DNA from: Apostichopus japonicus
Lineage: Eukaryota > Echinodermata > Holothuroidea > Aspidochirotida > Stichopodidae
Assembly (NCBI RefSeq): GCF_037975245.1
Contig: NC_092563.1
Location: 4,707,501-4,771,500 of the forward strand
Direction of reading: 5' to 3'
DNA: 64,000 nucleotides
Shown here in pieces: positions 59,201 to 64,000 of this stretch. How positions within the stretch are numbered: position 1 is the first letter of the stretch; every line of letters starts with the position of its first letter. Made by a program: the position numbers and the translations under genes. Under the pieces are notes generated by a model. The model searched no databases. It was not told the DNA's origin and saw nothing but the letters and a program-made list of their open reading frames with translations.

Positions 59201-62200
59201 AACAACGTGTTCACAAGGTAGGAAACCTAGCCTGCTTGGATACCAGTTTATCATTGTACATTTGATGGATATTTAACAGATTAGAACAAGATTTAAAGTT
59301 GATTTTCCTTCTTAATACAGACTAGTTGTATTTCCAAATAGCTTATTTTTGTCTGCAATTTTATCTGCCATCAAGTAGTTTAAAGATATTTTTCTTTCCT
59401 TCTTGCAGCTGATCCTTGTACACCAAACCCTTGTCTGAATCAAGGTTTTTGCTTTGCCTTGGAATCTACAAATTTCTTGTGCTTTTGTCAAGGTACATTC
59501 ACTGGGTTGAGATGTGAACAAGGTGAGGTTTAAGAAGAAAAGTGTTATATGGGGAAAAACATCCTAATTAATTGTTACACTAGTATGTAATTCAGTTAAT
59601 CCAAGGTTTCTTAGGGATAAGTGGGATTACATCTAGGATGGGGGAGGGGAGGTGATATTACCATGGGAAGCAAATAATACATCCAGAAAACAAAAAAAGT
59701 GGGTTACAGACAAGTTGAGCTGAAAATGGTAGGTAATGCACAGATGAAAATAATGATGCTAGTTGATATCTTTACATTTTTGACCCTCTCCAATTTCTGA
59801 TCCATTTTCTGCCTGTATATTGTTTTTGCTCTGGTAATAGTTTTGGTTTATTAGTTTAGTCATAAGCAATGAAACATATACTATTTTAAAATGTTGTCTT
59901 TTAACAATTACTGTTTACTTCTCATATTTCAGTTCAAAATGCCTGCAGCACCAACCCCTGTCAGAATGGTGGTACCTGTAGTCTTAGTGGTAGCAGTGGT
60001 TTCATCTGTAGATGTTCCAATGGATTTACAGGAACAACATGTTCACAAGGTAGGAACCTCTTTATCTTGGCTATGCTGTCCTTAGTTTGATCTGTTCCAT
60101 ATTAATTAGGTTTTTAACTCAATTTGTTGCCTTTTTCATATTTTATATTTGTGTTTAGTTTGAAACTGTTTGCTTATCATATTTTAGTTCAAAATGCCTG
60201 CAGCACCAACCCCTGTCAGAATGGTGGTACCTGTAGTCTAAGTGGTAGCAGTGGTTTCATCTGTAGATGTCCAAACGGATTTACAGGAACAACATGTTCA
60301 CAAGGTAGGAAACCTAGCCTGCTTGGATACCAGTTTTCAGTGATATCATTGTACATTTGATGGATATTTAACAGATTAGAACAAGATTTGAAGTTGATTT
60401 TCCTTCATAGTACAAACTAGATGTATTTCCAAATAGCTTATCATTGTCTGTGATTTTATTTGCTATCTCAAAGTTTAAAGATCTTTTTCCTTCCTTCTTG
60501 CAGCTGATCCTTGTACACCAAACCCTTGTCTGAATCAAGGTGTTTGCGTTCGTTTGGATACTACCAATTTCATCTGCATATGTCAAGGTACATTCACTGG
60601 GTTGAGATGTGAACAAGGTGAGGTTTAAGAATAAGAGTGTGATATGGGGAAAAAACATCCTAATAAATTGTGAAATTAGTATGTAACTCAGTTAACCCAA
60701 GGTTTCTTAGGGATAGGTGGGATTACATCTAGGATGGGGTAGGGGAGGTGATATTACCATGGGAAGCAAATTATACGTCCAGAAAACAAATAAAGTGGGT
60801 TACAGACAAGTTGCTCTGAAGATGGTAGGTAATGCACATATGAAAATAATGATGCTAGTTGATATCTCTACATTTTTGACCCTCTCCAATTTCTGATCCA
60901 TTTTCTGCCCGTATATTGTTTTTGCTCTTGTAATAGTTTTGGTTTATTAGTTTAGTCATAAGCAATGAAACACTTACTATTTTAAAATGTTGTCTTTCAA
61001 CAATAAACTGTTTACTTCTCATATTTCAGTTCAAAATGCCTGCAGCACCAATCCCTGTCAGAATGGTGGTACCTGTAGTCTTAGTGGTAGCAGTGGTTTC
61101 ATCTGTAGATGTTCCAATGGATTTACAGGAACAACATGTTCACAAGGTAGGAACCTCTTTATCTTGGCTATGCTGTCCTTAGTTTGATCTGTTCCATATT
61201 AATTAGGTTTTTAACTCAATTTGTTGCCTTTTTCATATTTTATATTTGTGTTTAGTTTGAAACTGTTTGCTTATCATATTTTAGTTCAAAATGCCTGCAG
61301 CACCAACCCCTGTCAGAATGGTGGTACCTGTAGTCTAAGTGGTAGCAGTGGTTTCATCTGTAGATGTCCAAACGGATTTACAGGAACAACATGTTCACAA
61401 GGTAGGAAACCTAGCCTGCTTGGATACCAGTTTTCAGTGATATCATTGTACATTTGATGGATATTTAACAGATTAGAACAAGATTTGAAGTTGATTTTCC
61501 TTCATAGTACAAACTAGATGTATTTCCAAATAGCTTATCATTGTCTGTGATTTTATTTGCTATCTCGAAGTTTAAAGATCTTTTTCCTTCCTTCTTGCAG
61601 CTGATCCTTGTACACCAAACCCTTGTCTGAATCAAGGTGTTTGCGTTCGTTTGGATACTACCAATTTCATCTGCATATGTCAAGGTACATTCACTGGGTT
61701 GAGATGTGAACAAGGTGAGGTTTAAGAATAAGAGTGTGATATGGGGAAAAACATCCTAATAAATTGTGAAATTAGTATGTAACTCAGTTAACCCAAGGTT
61801 TCTTAGGGATAGGTGGGATTACATCTAGGATGGGGTAGGGGAGGTGATATTACCATGGGAAGCAAATTATACGTCCAGAAAACAAATAAAGTGGGTTACA
61901 GACAAGTTGCTCTGAAGATGGTAGGTAATGCACATATGAAAATAATGATGCTAGTTGATATCTCTACATTTTTGACCCTCTCGAATTTCTGATCCATTTT
62001 CTGCCTGTATATTGTTTTTGCTCTGGTAATAGTTTTGGTTTATTAGTTTAGTCATAAGCAATGAAACATTTACTATTTTTAAAATGTTGTCTTTCAACAA
62101 TAAACTGTTTACTTCTCATATTTCAGGTCAAAATGCCTGCAGCACCAACCCCTGTCAGAATGGTGGTACCTGTAGTCTTAGTGGTAGCAGTGGTTTCACC

Positions 62201-63905
62201 TGTAGATGTTCCAATGGATTTACAGGAACAACATGTTCACAAGGTAGGAACCTAACCTGCTAGGATACCAGTTTTCAGTTATATCGTTGTACATTTGATA
62301 GATTCTTAACAGAGTAGAACAAGATTTAAAGTTGATTTTCCTTCATAGTACAGACTAGTTGTATTTCCAAATAGCTTATTTTTGTCTGCAATTTTATCTG
62401 CTATCAAAAAGTTTAAAGATGTTTTTCCTTCCTTCTTGCAGCTGATCCTTGTACACCAAACCCTTGTCTGAATCAAGGTGTTTGCGTTCGTTTGGATACT
62501 ACCAATTTTATCTGCATATGTCAAGGTACATTCACTGGGTTGAGATGTGAACAAGGTGAGGTTTAAGGATAAGAGTGTTACAAAAGGAAAAAAGTCCTTA
62601 TTAATTGTTAAACTAATATGTAACTCAGTTAACCCTAGGTTTTATAGTGATAGGTGGGTTTACATTTAGGGTGGGGGAGGTGATAGAACCATGTGAAACA
62701 CAAAATACTTCCAGAATACAAATGAATTGGTACAGACAAGATGAGTTTAATATGGTAGGTAATGCACGGATGAAAATAATGATGTCAGTTGATATCTTTT
62801 CATTTTGACCCTCTCCAATTTCTGGTTTTCCATTTTCTGCCTGTGTTTTGTTTTGTGTCTTGTAATAATTTTGGTTTATTAGTTTAGTCATCAGCAATGA
62901 AACACTTACTATTTTGAAATGTTGTCTTTCAACAATAAACTGTTTACTTCCCATATTTCAGTTCAAAATGCCTGCAGCACCAACCCCTGTCAGAATGGTG
63001 GTACCTGTAGTCTTAGTGGTAGCAGTGGTTTCACCTGTAGATGTCCCAATGGATTTACAGGAACAACGTGTTCACAAGGTAGGAAACCTAGCCTGCTTGG
63101 ATACCAGTTTATCATTGTACATTTGATGGATATTTAACAGATTAGAACAAGATTTAAAGTTGATTTTCCTTCTTAATACAGACTAGTTGTATTTCCAAAT
63201 AGCTTATTTTTGTCTGCAATTTTATCTGCCATCAAGTAGTTTAAAGATATTTTTCTTTCCTTCTTGCAGCTGATCCTTGTACACCAAACCCTTGTCTGAA
63301 TCAAGGTTTTTGCTTTGCCTTGGAATCTACAAATTTCTTGTGCTTTTGTCAAGGTACATTCACTGGGTTGAGATGTGAACAAGGTGAGGTTTAAGAAGAA
63401 AAGTGTTATATGGGGAAAAACATCCTAATTAATTGTTACACTAGTATGTAATTCAGTTAATCCAAGGTTTCTTAGGGATAAGTGGGATTACATCCTGGAT
63501 GGGGGAGGGGAGGGGAGGTGATATTACCATGGGAAGCAAATAATACAAATAAAGTGGGTTACAGACAAGTTGAGCTGAAAATGGTAGGTAATGCACAGAT
63601 GAAAATAATGATGCTAGTTGATATCTTTACATTTTTGACCCTCTCCAATTTCTGATCCATTTTCTGCCGGTATTTCCTTTTCGCTCTGGTAATAGTTTTG
63701 GTTTACTAGTTTAGTCATAAGCAATGAAACATATACTATTTTAAAATGTTGTCTTTTAACAATTACCTGTTTACTTCTCATATTTCAGTTCAAAATGCCT
63801 GCAGCACCAATCCCTGTCAGAATGGTGGTACCTGTAGTCTTAGTGGTAGCAGTGGTTTCATCTGTAGATGTTCCAATGGATTTACAGGAACAACATGTTC
63901 ACAAG
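25752..63905 (+). CDS. Skeletor: Skeletor-like DM13/DOMON protein with Kazal, Cys-rich and EGF modules (whole gene, 3' end outside the window)
   Basis: Thirty-four exons join without a phase conflict to about 1,411 codons, still open at the edge. Order: signal peptide (about 1-22); DM13 domain 1 (about 25-142); DM13 domain 2 (about 150-265); DOMON (about 278-440); the conserved Skeletor C-terminal domain (about 439-651), with [19 protein letters not shown] and [10 protein letters not shown]; Kazal-like module (652-699); eight-cysteine module (700-753); then 17 EGF-like modules. DM13 and DOMON are known as secreted redox and heme/sugar-binding folds, so the protein should act outside the cell, in matrix or cuticle-like material. 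DOMON Met315 and His433/434 sit where heme ligands are expected. Drosophila Skeletor isoforms have the same core, as known from the family; the Kazal and EGF extension is not part of that core. The gene spans at least 38 kb, and its introns hold many transposons. Confidence 0.9.
25988..26024. repeat. Strong hairpin
   Basis: ACCAGGGAGTTGC and GCAGCTCCCTGGT pair at 12 of 13 positions around an 11-nt loop. Function unknown; it could be a transposon end or a structured RNA in intron 1. Confidence 0.75.
26500..27150 (+). mobile_element. Degenerate CR1/L2-like LINE 3' end
   Basis: Near 26550-26630 the plus strand reads like the last RT segment ([15 protein letters not shown], with a stop where Trp is usual). 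At 27070-27150 it reads ttgtaaagcactttgagc and tgcgctttataaat, then (ATT)n. Confidence 0.5.
27270..27512 (+). mobile_element. Retroelement-like 3' end with (TCTTA)n tail
   Basis: A T-rich stretch ends in AATAAAGTGAATC followed by TTATCTTATCTT, a short repeated tail after a polyadenylation-like signal, as in several LINE families. Confidence 0.4.
27977..28135 (+). CDS. Skeletor: Skeletor-like exon 2 (DM13-1, first half)
   Basis: 159 nt. It encodes [20 protein letters not shown] followed by DGNSNGRG, the typical DM13 opening. Donor GAG|GTAAGT, phase 1. Confidence 0.85.
28339..29000. mobile_element. Non-autonomous hAT-type element, 662 bp
   Basis: The left end CAGTGGCGTCGCC and the complement of the right end CAGTGGCATCACC agree at 11 of 13. 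The 8-bp duplication GCTATAGT/GCTAGAGT differs at one base. It shares ccccttagacccctccccc with the element at 22467-22845. In Skeletor-like intron 2. Confidence 0.8.
29016..29215 (-). repeat. Dispersed repeat R1, copy 2
   Basis: Reverse-orientation match of 13329-13532, located 16 bp past the hAT-type element. Confidence 0.8.
29216..30380 (+). other. Skeletor-like intron 2, middle part
   Basis: AT-rich intron without a recognised element. Confidence 0.6.
30381..30835. mobile_element. hAT-like MITE with CAGAGATGCCAACC ends, 455 bp
   Basis: The ends CAGAGATGCCAACC and GGTTGGCATCTCTG are perfect inverted repeats of 14 bp. The flanks CACACGTA and CACTTATA agree at five of eight, a worn 8-bp duplication. 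An A19 run lies inside. Confidence 0.7.
30836..32012 (+). other. Skeletor-like intron 2, last part
   Basis: No element or exon recognised. Confidence 0.6.
32013..32099 (+). CDS. Skeletor: Skeletor-like exon 3 (DM13-1, middle)
   Basis: 87 nt from acceptor TTCAG to donor GCAG|GTTTCA. It encodes [18 protein letters not shown], matching the GPDAxFxxG part of DM13. The donor is weak, but the phases on both sides fit. Confidence 0.65.
32100..33606 (+). other. Skeletor-like intron 3
   Basis: 1.5 kb of AT-rich intron without a recognised element. Confidence 0.65.
33607..33713 (+). CDS. Skeletor: Skeletor-like exon 4 (DM13-1, last third)
   Basis: 107 nt. It encodes [19 protein letters not shown], then [12 protein letters not shown]. 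Asp128 stands where most DM13 domains have the Cys of the WC motif. The acceptor used is the second AG of CACAGAG. Confidence 0.75.
34008..34373. mobile_element. TTAA-flanked MITE, copy 1
   Basis: TTAA on both sides. The ends AGGCATTGGAGACTCGC and, complemented, AGGGTGTGAAGACTCGTGC are related inverted repeats. About 360 bp, non-coding. TTAA duplication points to the Kolobok or piggyBac superfamilies. Copy 2 is at 48456-48827. Confidence 0.75.
34375..34418. repeat. Perfect 12-bp inverted repeat and TTATGCGGCA words
   Basis: TGCCGCATAATG pairs with CATTATGCGGCA. Two more related copies of TTATGC(G/A)GCAA(T/C)ATT follow to about 34530. Confidence 0.7.
34800..35460. mobile_element. Element with long terminal inverted repeats (about 185 bp)
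   Basis: 34800-34985 matches the complement of 35270-35460, starting TATGGAAC and including ctaagtttgttgttgtctaa, gctgctgttttaccatgctg and atcggcgctgttcaa. The arms contain subrepeats of gtctaaacttacgttg. The flanks both contain ACTTAT, an unclear target duplication. It may be a foldback or Mutator-like MITE. Confidence 0.75.
35461..36204 (+). other. Skeletor-like intron 4, part between elements
   Basis: AT-rich with a C10 run at 35682. Nothing recognised. Confidence 0.5.
36205..36594. repeat. 202-bp tandem duplication
   Basis: Two copies, both starting ccgttcaggataacatt, both with gtgacactggccagataaa, and both ending actttgcttttttgggaaaa. The copies differ by small gaps. Confidence 0.9.
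36595..38960 (+). other. Skeletor-like intron 4, part with an antisense open frame
   Basis: No element recognised. A 177-codon minus-strand frame (38663-38130) is the longest uninterrupted frame in the window, but resembles no family I know. Confidence 0.4.
38961..39628. repeat. 21-bp minisatellite (about 30 units)
   Basis: Units of gggagtacaaactccaagagt. The 21-bp period keeps frames open on both strands and yields heptad pseudo-proteins such as SGSTNSK. Several units vary by single bases or short indels. Confidence 0.95.
39629..40462 (+). other. Skeletor-like intron 4, last part
   Basis: Includes a (TG)n-rich patch near 39728-39765 and about two and a half copies of a roughly 50-bp repeat (40187-40305, word tatgtaccatttattctttt). 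Confidence 0.6.
40463..40634 (+). CDS. Skeletor: Skeletor-like exon 5 (end of DM13-1, start of DM13-2)
   Basis: 172 nt. [12 protein letters not shown] closes DM13-1; [20 protein letters not shown] and YDGRGPG open DM13-2. Acceptor GTTGCAG, donor CCAG|GTAGGT. Confidence 0.92.
41366..41757. repeat. Tandem duplication of about 178 bp with a third partial copy
   Basis: Copies share ttgtgccatcaaa, aggatttgatgcaagaaa and agggtagttcaaatagttg. It lies in Skeletor-like intron 5 and ends directly before the acceptor of exon 6. Confidence 0.85.
41766..41838 (+). CDS. Skeletor: Skeletor-like exon 6 (DM13-2, middle)
   Basis: 73 nt encoding [20 protein letters not shown] and NGE, a close DM13 match. Ends in phase 2 at AAAT|GTGAGT. 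Confidence 0.92.
41839..42523 (+). other. Skeletor-like intron 6
   Basis: 685 bp, nothing recognised. Confidence 0.65.
42524..42710 (+). CDS. Skeletor: Skeletor-like exon 7 (DM13-2, end)
   Basis: 187 nt encoding [20 protein letters not shown], then [18 protein letters not shown]. Cys246 of the WC motif is present, unlike in DM13-1. Confidence 0.93.
42722..43250 (-). mobile_element. CR1/L2-like LINE, 3' part of the reverse transcriptase
   Basis: The minus strand reads [14 protein letters not shown] early, then in shifted frames segments of the terminal LINE domain: [34 protein letters not shown] and [11 protein letters not shown] before a stop near 42845. The 3' region carries a gcaccttgagcacccc word and an (ATT)n tail at 42722-42745. 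It is 5'-truncated and frameshifted, in Skeletor-like intron 7. Confidence 0.75.
43251..44159 (+). other. Skeletor-like intron 7, remainder
   Basis: AT-rich, no further element recognised. Confidence 0.6.
44160..44402 (+). CDS. Skeletor: Skeletor-like exon 8 (DOMON, first part)
   Basis: 243 nt, phase 0-0. It encodes [20 protein letters not shown], then [12 protein letters not shown] and [12 protein letters not shown] up to DYHLSARSQ. Met315 is the candidate axial heme ligand. Confidence 0.95.
44403..44921 (+). other. Skeletor-like intron 8
   Basis: 519 bp with an A16 run; nothing recognised. Confidence 0.65.
44922..45054 (+). CDS. Skeletor: Skeletor-like exon 9 (DOMON, second part)
   Basis: 133 nt encoding [18 protein letters not shown] and [13 protein letters not shown]. 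Confidence 0.93.
45055..45942 (+). other. Skeletor-like intron 9
   Basis: 888 bp. A short run of atgaaaataaa-type repeats at 45085-45130. Nothing else recognised. Confidence 0.65.
45943..46053 (+). CDS. Skeletor: Skeletor-like exon 10 (DOMON, end)
   Basis: 111 nt encoding [20 protein letters not shown] and VHHTIPT. His433/434 is the candidate second heme ligand. The donor AG|GTAGGATATA is the first of three tandem copies. Confidence 0.92.
46053..46107 (+). repeat. Three tandem copies of a splice-donor-containing 19-mer
   Basis: ggtaggatatatatctaat is repeated nearly three times from the last base of exon 10, so the donor G|GTAGGATA exists in three copies 19 bp apart. Confidence 0.9.
46110..46485 (+). 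mobile_element. CR1/L2-like LINE 3' end
   Basis: The plus strand reads [20 protein letters not shown], then [20 protein letters not shown] up to the stop at 46342-46344, the typical RT C-terminus. The 3' region has tggcgctttt and agcgcattataaat, then an (ATT)n tail. In Skeletor-like intron 10. Confidence 0.8.
46486..46877 (+). other. Skeletor-like intron 10, remainder
   Basis: Nothing recognised apart from a C11 run at 46770. Confidence 0.6.
46878..47054 (+). CDS. Skeletor: Skeletor-like exon 11 (Skeletor C-terminal domain, start)
   Basis: 177 nt encoding [18 protein letters not shown], a linker, and [18 protein letters not shown]. Confidence 0.92.
47055..47460 (+). other. Skeletor-like intron 11
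   Basis: 406 bp, C-rich patch near 47357-47375. Nothing recognised. Confidence 0.65.
47461..47654 (+). CDS. Skeletor: Skeletor-like exon 12
   Basis: 194 nt encoding [20 protein letters not shown], then [10 protein letters not shown] and [14 protein letters not shown], highly typical of the Skeletor C-terminal domain. Confidence 0.95.
47655..48455 (+). other. Skeletor-like intron 12, first part
   Basis: A few tctgatagatcaatca-type repeats near 47775-47830; nothing else recognised. Confidence 0.55.
48456..48827. mobile_element. TTAA-flanked MITE, copy 2
   Basis: Same orientation and high similarity to 34008-34373, TTAA on both sides, ends AGGCATTGAAGACTCGC and (complement) AGGGTGTGAAGACTCGCGC. 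Confidence 0.8.
48828..49819 (+). other. Skeletor-like intron 12, last part
   Basis: AT-rich; nothing recognised. Confidence 0.6.
49820..49847 (+). CDS. Skeletor: Skeletor-like exon 13 (28-nt micro-exon)
   Basis: Encodes SQTIYAGPV plus one base. It is placed by the acceptor CTCTACAG, the donor GTCG|GTAGGT, and exact phases 0 and 1. It corresponds to the short IFAGV-like stretch of other Skeletor proteins. Confidence 0.75.
49848..50345 (+). other. Skeletor-like intron 13
   Basis: 498 bp, nothing recognised. Confidence 0.65.
50346..50512 (+). CDS. Skeletor: Skeletor-like exon 14
   Basis: 167 nt encoding [20 protein letters not shown], then [16 protein letters not shown] and DTPDVVYYQ. Confidence 0.93.
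50513..51500 (+). other. Skeletor-like intron 14, first part
   Basis: A CCTTCC-type microsatellite lies at 50534-50572, right behind the exon 14 donor. Three 22-bp copies of ctaatccatactaagatgtggg lie at 50670-50745. A short ATT-rich inverted repeat is at 51020-51055. Confidence 0.6.
51515..51772. repeat. Degenerate (AAT)n microsatellite
   Basis: About 250 bp of aataat/aatagt/gataat triplets. It is followed by atttaaagtgcac, like the 3' end of a minus-strand LINE with an (ATT)n tail, so it probably grew from such a tail. Confidence 0.9.
52121..52193 (+). CDS. Skeletor: Skeletor-like exon 15 (end of the Skeletor core)
   Basis: 73 nt encoding [20 protein letters not shown], the conserved last strand with its Cys and His pair. 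Confidence 0.93.
52194..52698 (+). other. Skeletor-like intron 15
   Basis: 505 bp with two G runs near 52393-52420. Nothing recognised. Confidence 0.65.
52699..52842 (+). CDS. Skeletor: Skeletor-like exon 16 (Kazal-like module)
   Basis: 144 nt, phase 1-1. It encodes [18 protein letters not shown], then [16 protein letters not shown] and YRGVC. Six cysteines with the PVCGTD...Y.NECEL signature show a Kazal/follistatin-like fold. Inhibitor activity is unproven. Confidence 0.9.
53139..53264. repeat. (TA)n/(TACATA)n microsatellite
   Basis: TA repeats with interspersed tacata, in Skeletor-like intron 16. A short TA run also lies at 53030-53045. Confidence 0.95.
53589..53750 (+). CDS. Skeletor: Skeletor-like exon 17 (eight-cysteine module)
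   Basis: 162 nt, phase 1-1. It encodes [20 protein letters not shown], then [17 protein letters not shown]. The eight cysteines and the CPAYP...NYCGGC pattern recall modules seen next to Kazal and protease-inhibitor domains in marine invertebrates; no family name is claimed. Confidence 0.85.
53751..54740 (+). other. Skeletor-like intron 17, first part
   Basis: Repeats the word gtgaaggttgtacaattac seen at 52576 in intron 15, so a small dispersed repeat may be shared. Otherwise featureless. Confidence 0.5.
54741..56735 (+). pseudogene. Non-LTR retrotransposon (LINE) reverse transcriptase, broken
   Basis: Plus-strand segments in order: [94 protein letters not shown] (catalytic YADD at 55384-55395), [17 protein letters not shown] and, after the hAT insertion, [15 protein letters not shown] and [15 protein letters not shown]. 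Stops and frameshifts are frequent. The 3' end is A-rich (56695-56735). The type is Jockey/CR1/I-like, clade undecided. It lies in Skeletor-like intron 17 and was interrupted later by the hAT-type element. Confidence 0.88.
55766..56232. mobile_element. hAT-type MITE inside the LINE, 467 bp
   Basis: Perfect 12-bp ends CAGTGGCGGAGC and GCTCCGCCACTG. Exact 8-bp duplication GACTCAGG (55758-55765, 56233-56240). The interior is the reverse complement of the 3123-3514 element, with about 80 bp extra near 55980-56050. Confidence 0.93.
56736..57481 (+). other. Skeletor-like intron 17, last part
   Basis: Includes a short TG/CG-rich patch (57040-57075). No exon recognised; the last 40 bp match the introns before the later A exons. 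Confidence 0.6.
57482..57601 (+). CDS. Skeletor: EGF exon A1
   Basis: 120 nt, phase 1-1. One EGF-like module of type A ([15 protein letters not shown], then [14 protein letters not shown]). It is two codons longer at its start than the other A exons. Confidence 0.93.
58012..58128 (+). CDS. Skeletor: EGF exon B1
   Basis: 117 nt, phase 1-1. Type B module ([15 protein letters not shown], then [14 protein letters not shown]), six cysteines. First B of a B-B-A block. Confidence 0.95.
58260..58376 (+). CDS. Skeletor: EGF exon B2
   Basis: 117 nt, phase 1-1. Type B with CPNGFTG in place of CSNGFTG. Only 131 bp after B1. Confidence 0.95.
58576..58689 (+). CDS. Skeletor: EGF exon A2
   Basis: 114 nt, phase 1-1. 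Type A with [14 protein letters not shown] in its middle. Confidence 0.95.
59101..59217 (+). CDS. Skeletor: EGF exon B3
   Basis: 117 nt. Type B with FTCRCPNG. Identical with B9 in the variable codons. Confidence 0.95.
59409..59522 (+). CDS. Skeletor: EGF exon A3
   Basis: 114 nt. Type A with [14 protein letters not shown], shared with A7. Confidence 0.95.
59933..60049 (+). CDS. Skeletor: EGF exon B4
   Basis: 117 nt. Type B, same protein sequence as B1. Confidence 0.95.
60188..60304 (+). CDS. Skeletor: EGF exon B5
   Basis: 117 nt. Type B, same as B2. Confidence 0.95.
60504..60617 (+). CDS. Skeletor: EGF exon A4
   Basis: 114 nt. Type A, same as A2. Confidence 0.95.
61030..61146 (+). CDS. Skeletor: EGF exon B6
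   Basis: 117 nt. Type B. It has the synonymous change accaatccc shared only with B10. Confidence 0.95.
61285..61401 (+). CDS. Skeletor: EGF exon B7
   Basis: 117 nt. Type B, same as B2 and B5. Confidence 0.95.
61601..61714 (+). CDS. Skeletor: EGF exon A5
   Basis: 114 nt. Type A, same as A2 and A4. Confidence 0.95.
62127..62243 (+). CDS. Skeletor: EGF exon B8
   Basis: 117 nt. Type B. It starts GTCAAAATG instead of TTCAAAATG, so its first residue is Gly, not Val. Confidence 0.95.
62442..62555 (+). CDS. Skeletor: EGF exon A6
   Basis: 114 nt. Type [15 protein letters not shown] variant. Confidence 0.95.
62962..63078 (+). CDS. Skeletor: EGF exon B9
   Basis: 117 nt. Type B, identical to B3, at an offset of 3,861 bp. 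Confidence 0.95.
63270..63383 (+). CDS. Skeletor: EGF exon A7
   Basis: 114 nt. Type A, identical to A3, also at an offset of 3,861 bp. Confidence 0.95.
63789..63905 (+). CDS. Skeletor: EGF exon B10 (last complete exon in the window)
   Basis: 117 nt. The following intron copies the one after B1, B4 and B6, so a further B exon is expected just past position 64000. Confidence 0.95.
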
Positions 63906-64000
63906 GTAGGAACCTCTTTATCTTGGCTATGCTGTCCTTAGTTTGATCTGTTCCATATTAATTAGGTTTTTAACTCAATTTGTTGCCTTTTTCATATTTG

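Larger units (their letters stand above)
57482..64000 (+). repeat. Tandem EGF exon/intron array with higher-order structure
   Basis: The order is A1 | B1 B2 A2 | B3 A3 | B4 B5 A4 | B6 B7 A5 | B8 A6 | B9 A7 | B10. Introns are copied with the exons. B-B-A blocks repeat at 1,097 bp (B4/B5/A4 against B6/B7/A5) and near 1,928 bp (B2/A2 against B5/A4). Segment B3-A3-B4 recurs as B9-A7-B10 at 3,861 to 3,856 bp. Confidence 0.95.

Noticed and set aside
57427-63382. Minus-strand 60 to 96-codon frames repeated across the EGF region
   Set aside because: They are exact antisense shadows of the A-type EGF exons and their introns.

Overview
The window is AT-rich, intron-rich animal DNA, most likely from a marine deuterostome, with an echinoderm as the best guess. 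The reasons are: genes in many short exons with GT/AG borders; a Skeletor-type DM13/DOMON gene (known in arthropods and other invertebrates, not typical of vertebrates); hAT-type miniature elements, CR1/L2-like LINE ends and a tRNA-derived SINE; and long simple repeats. The species was not identified.

Layout: (1) 140-439 (+) is the last coding exon of a rhodopsin-like GPCR. (2) 440-6467 is intergenic and holds a 1.03 kb hAT-type element (2763-3790) with a second hAT-type MITE nested in it (3123-3514). (3) 6468-16419 (-) is a complete ten-exon gene for a mitochondrial ACBP-domain enoyl-CoA delta isomerase (ECI2-like). It encodes 397 residues, every splice phase agrees, and its introns carry a hAT-like element, a SINE and TA microsatellites. 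(4) 16420-25751 is a repeat-dense intergenic block: a palindromic AT minisatellite, remains of two LINEs, a broken Ty3/gypsy integrase followed by a C2H2 zinc-finger reading frame, a 1.67 kb foldback-like element built of TTCCACTTAAGTGGAA palindromes, another hAT-type element and a 12-bp minisatellite. (5) 25752 to the right edge (+) is one very large gene, open at its 3' end. It starts with a signal-peptide exon, followed by DM13, DM13, DOMON, the Skeletor C-terminal domain, a Kazal-like module, an eight-cysteine module and 17 EGF-like modules of two alternating types, one exon each.

The Skeletor-like gene is the most striking object. Thirty-four exons join in matching phase to give about 1,411 codons before the window ends. 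The extracellular redox/heme-type core is conserved. A Kazal module, a Cys-rich module and a recently amplified array of phase 1-1 EGF exons have been added behind it. The EGF exons duplicated together with their introns in B-B-A and B-A blocks, and one segment recurs at an offset of 3,861 bp, so the array looks young and homogenised.

The second interesting object is the foldback-like element at 20022-21688, with two palindrome arrays around a 103-codon reading frame. It sits inside the 3' part of a gypsy-type element that carries a zinc-finger reading frame behind a splice-acceptor-like tract. All calls come from reading the sequence by eye; no database search was possible.
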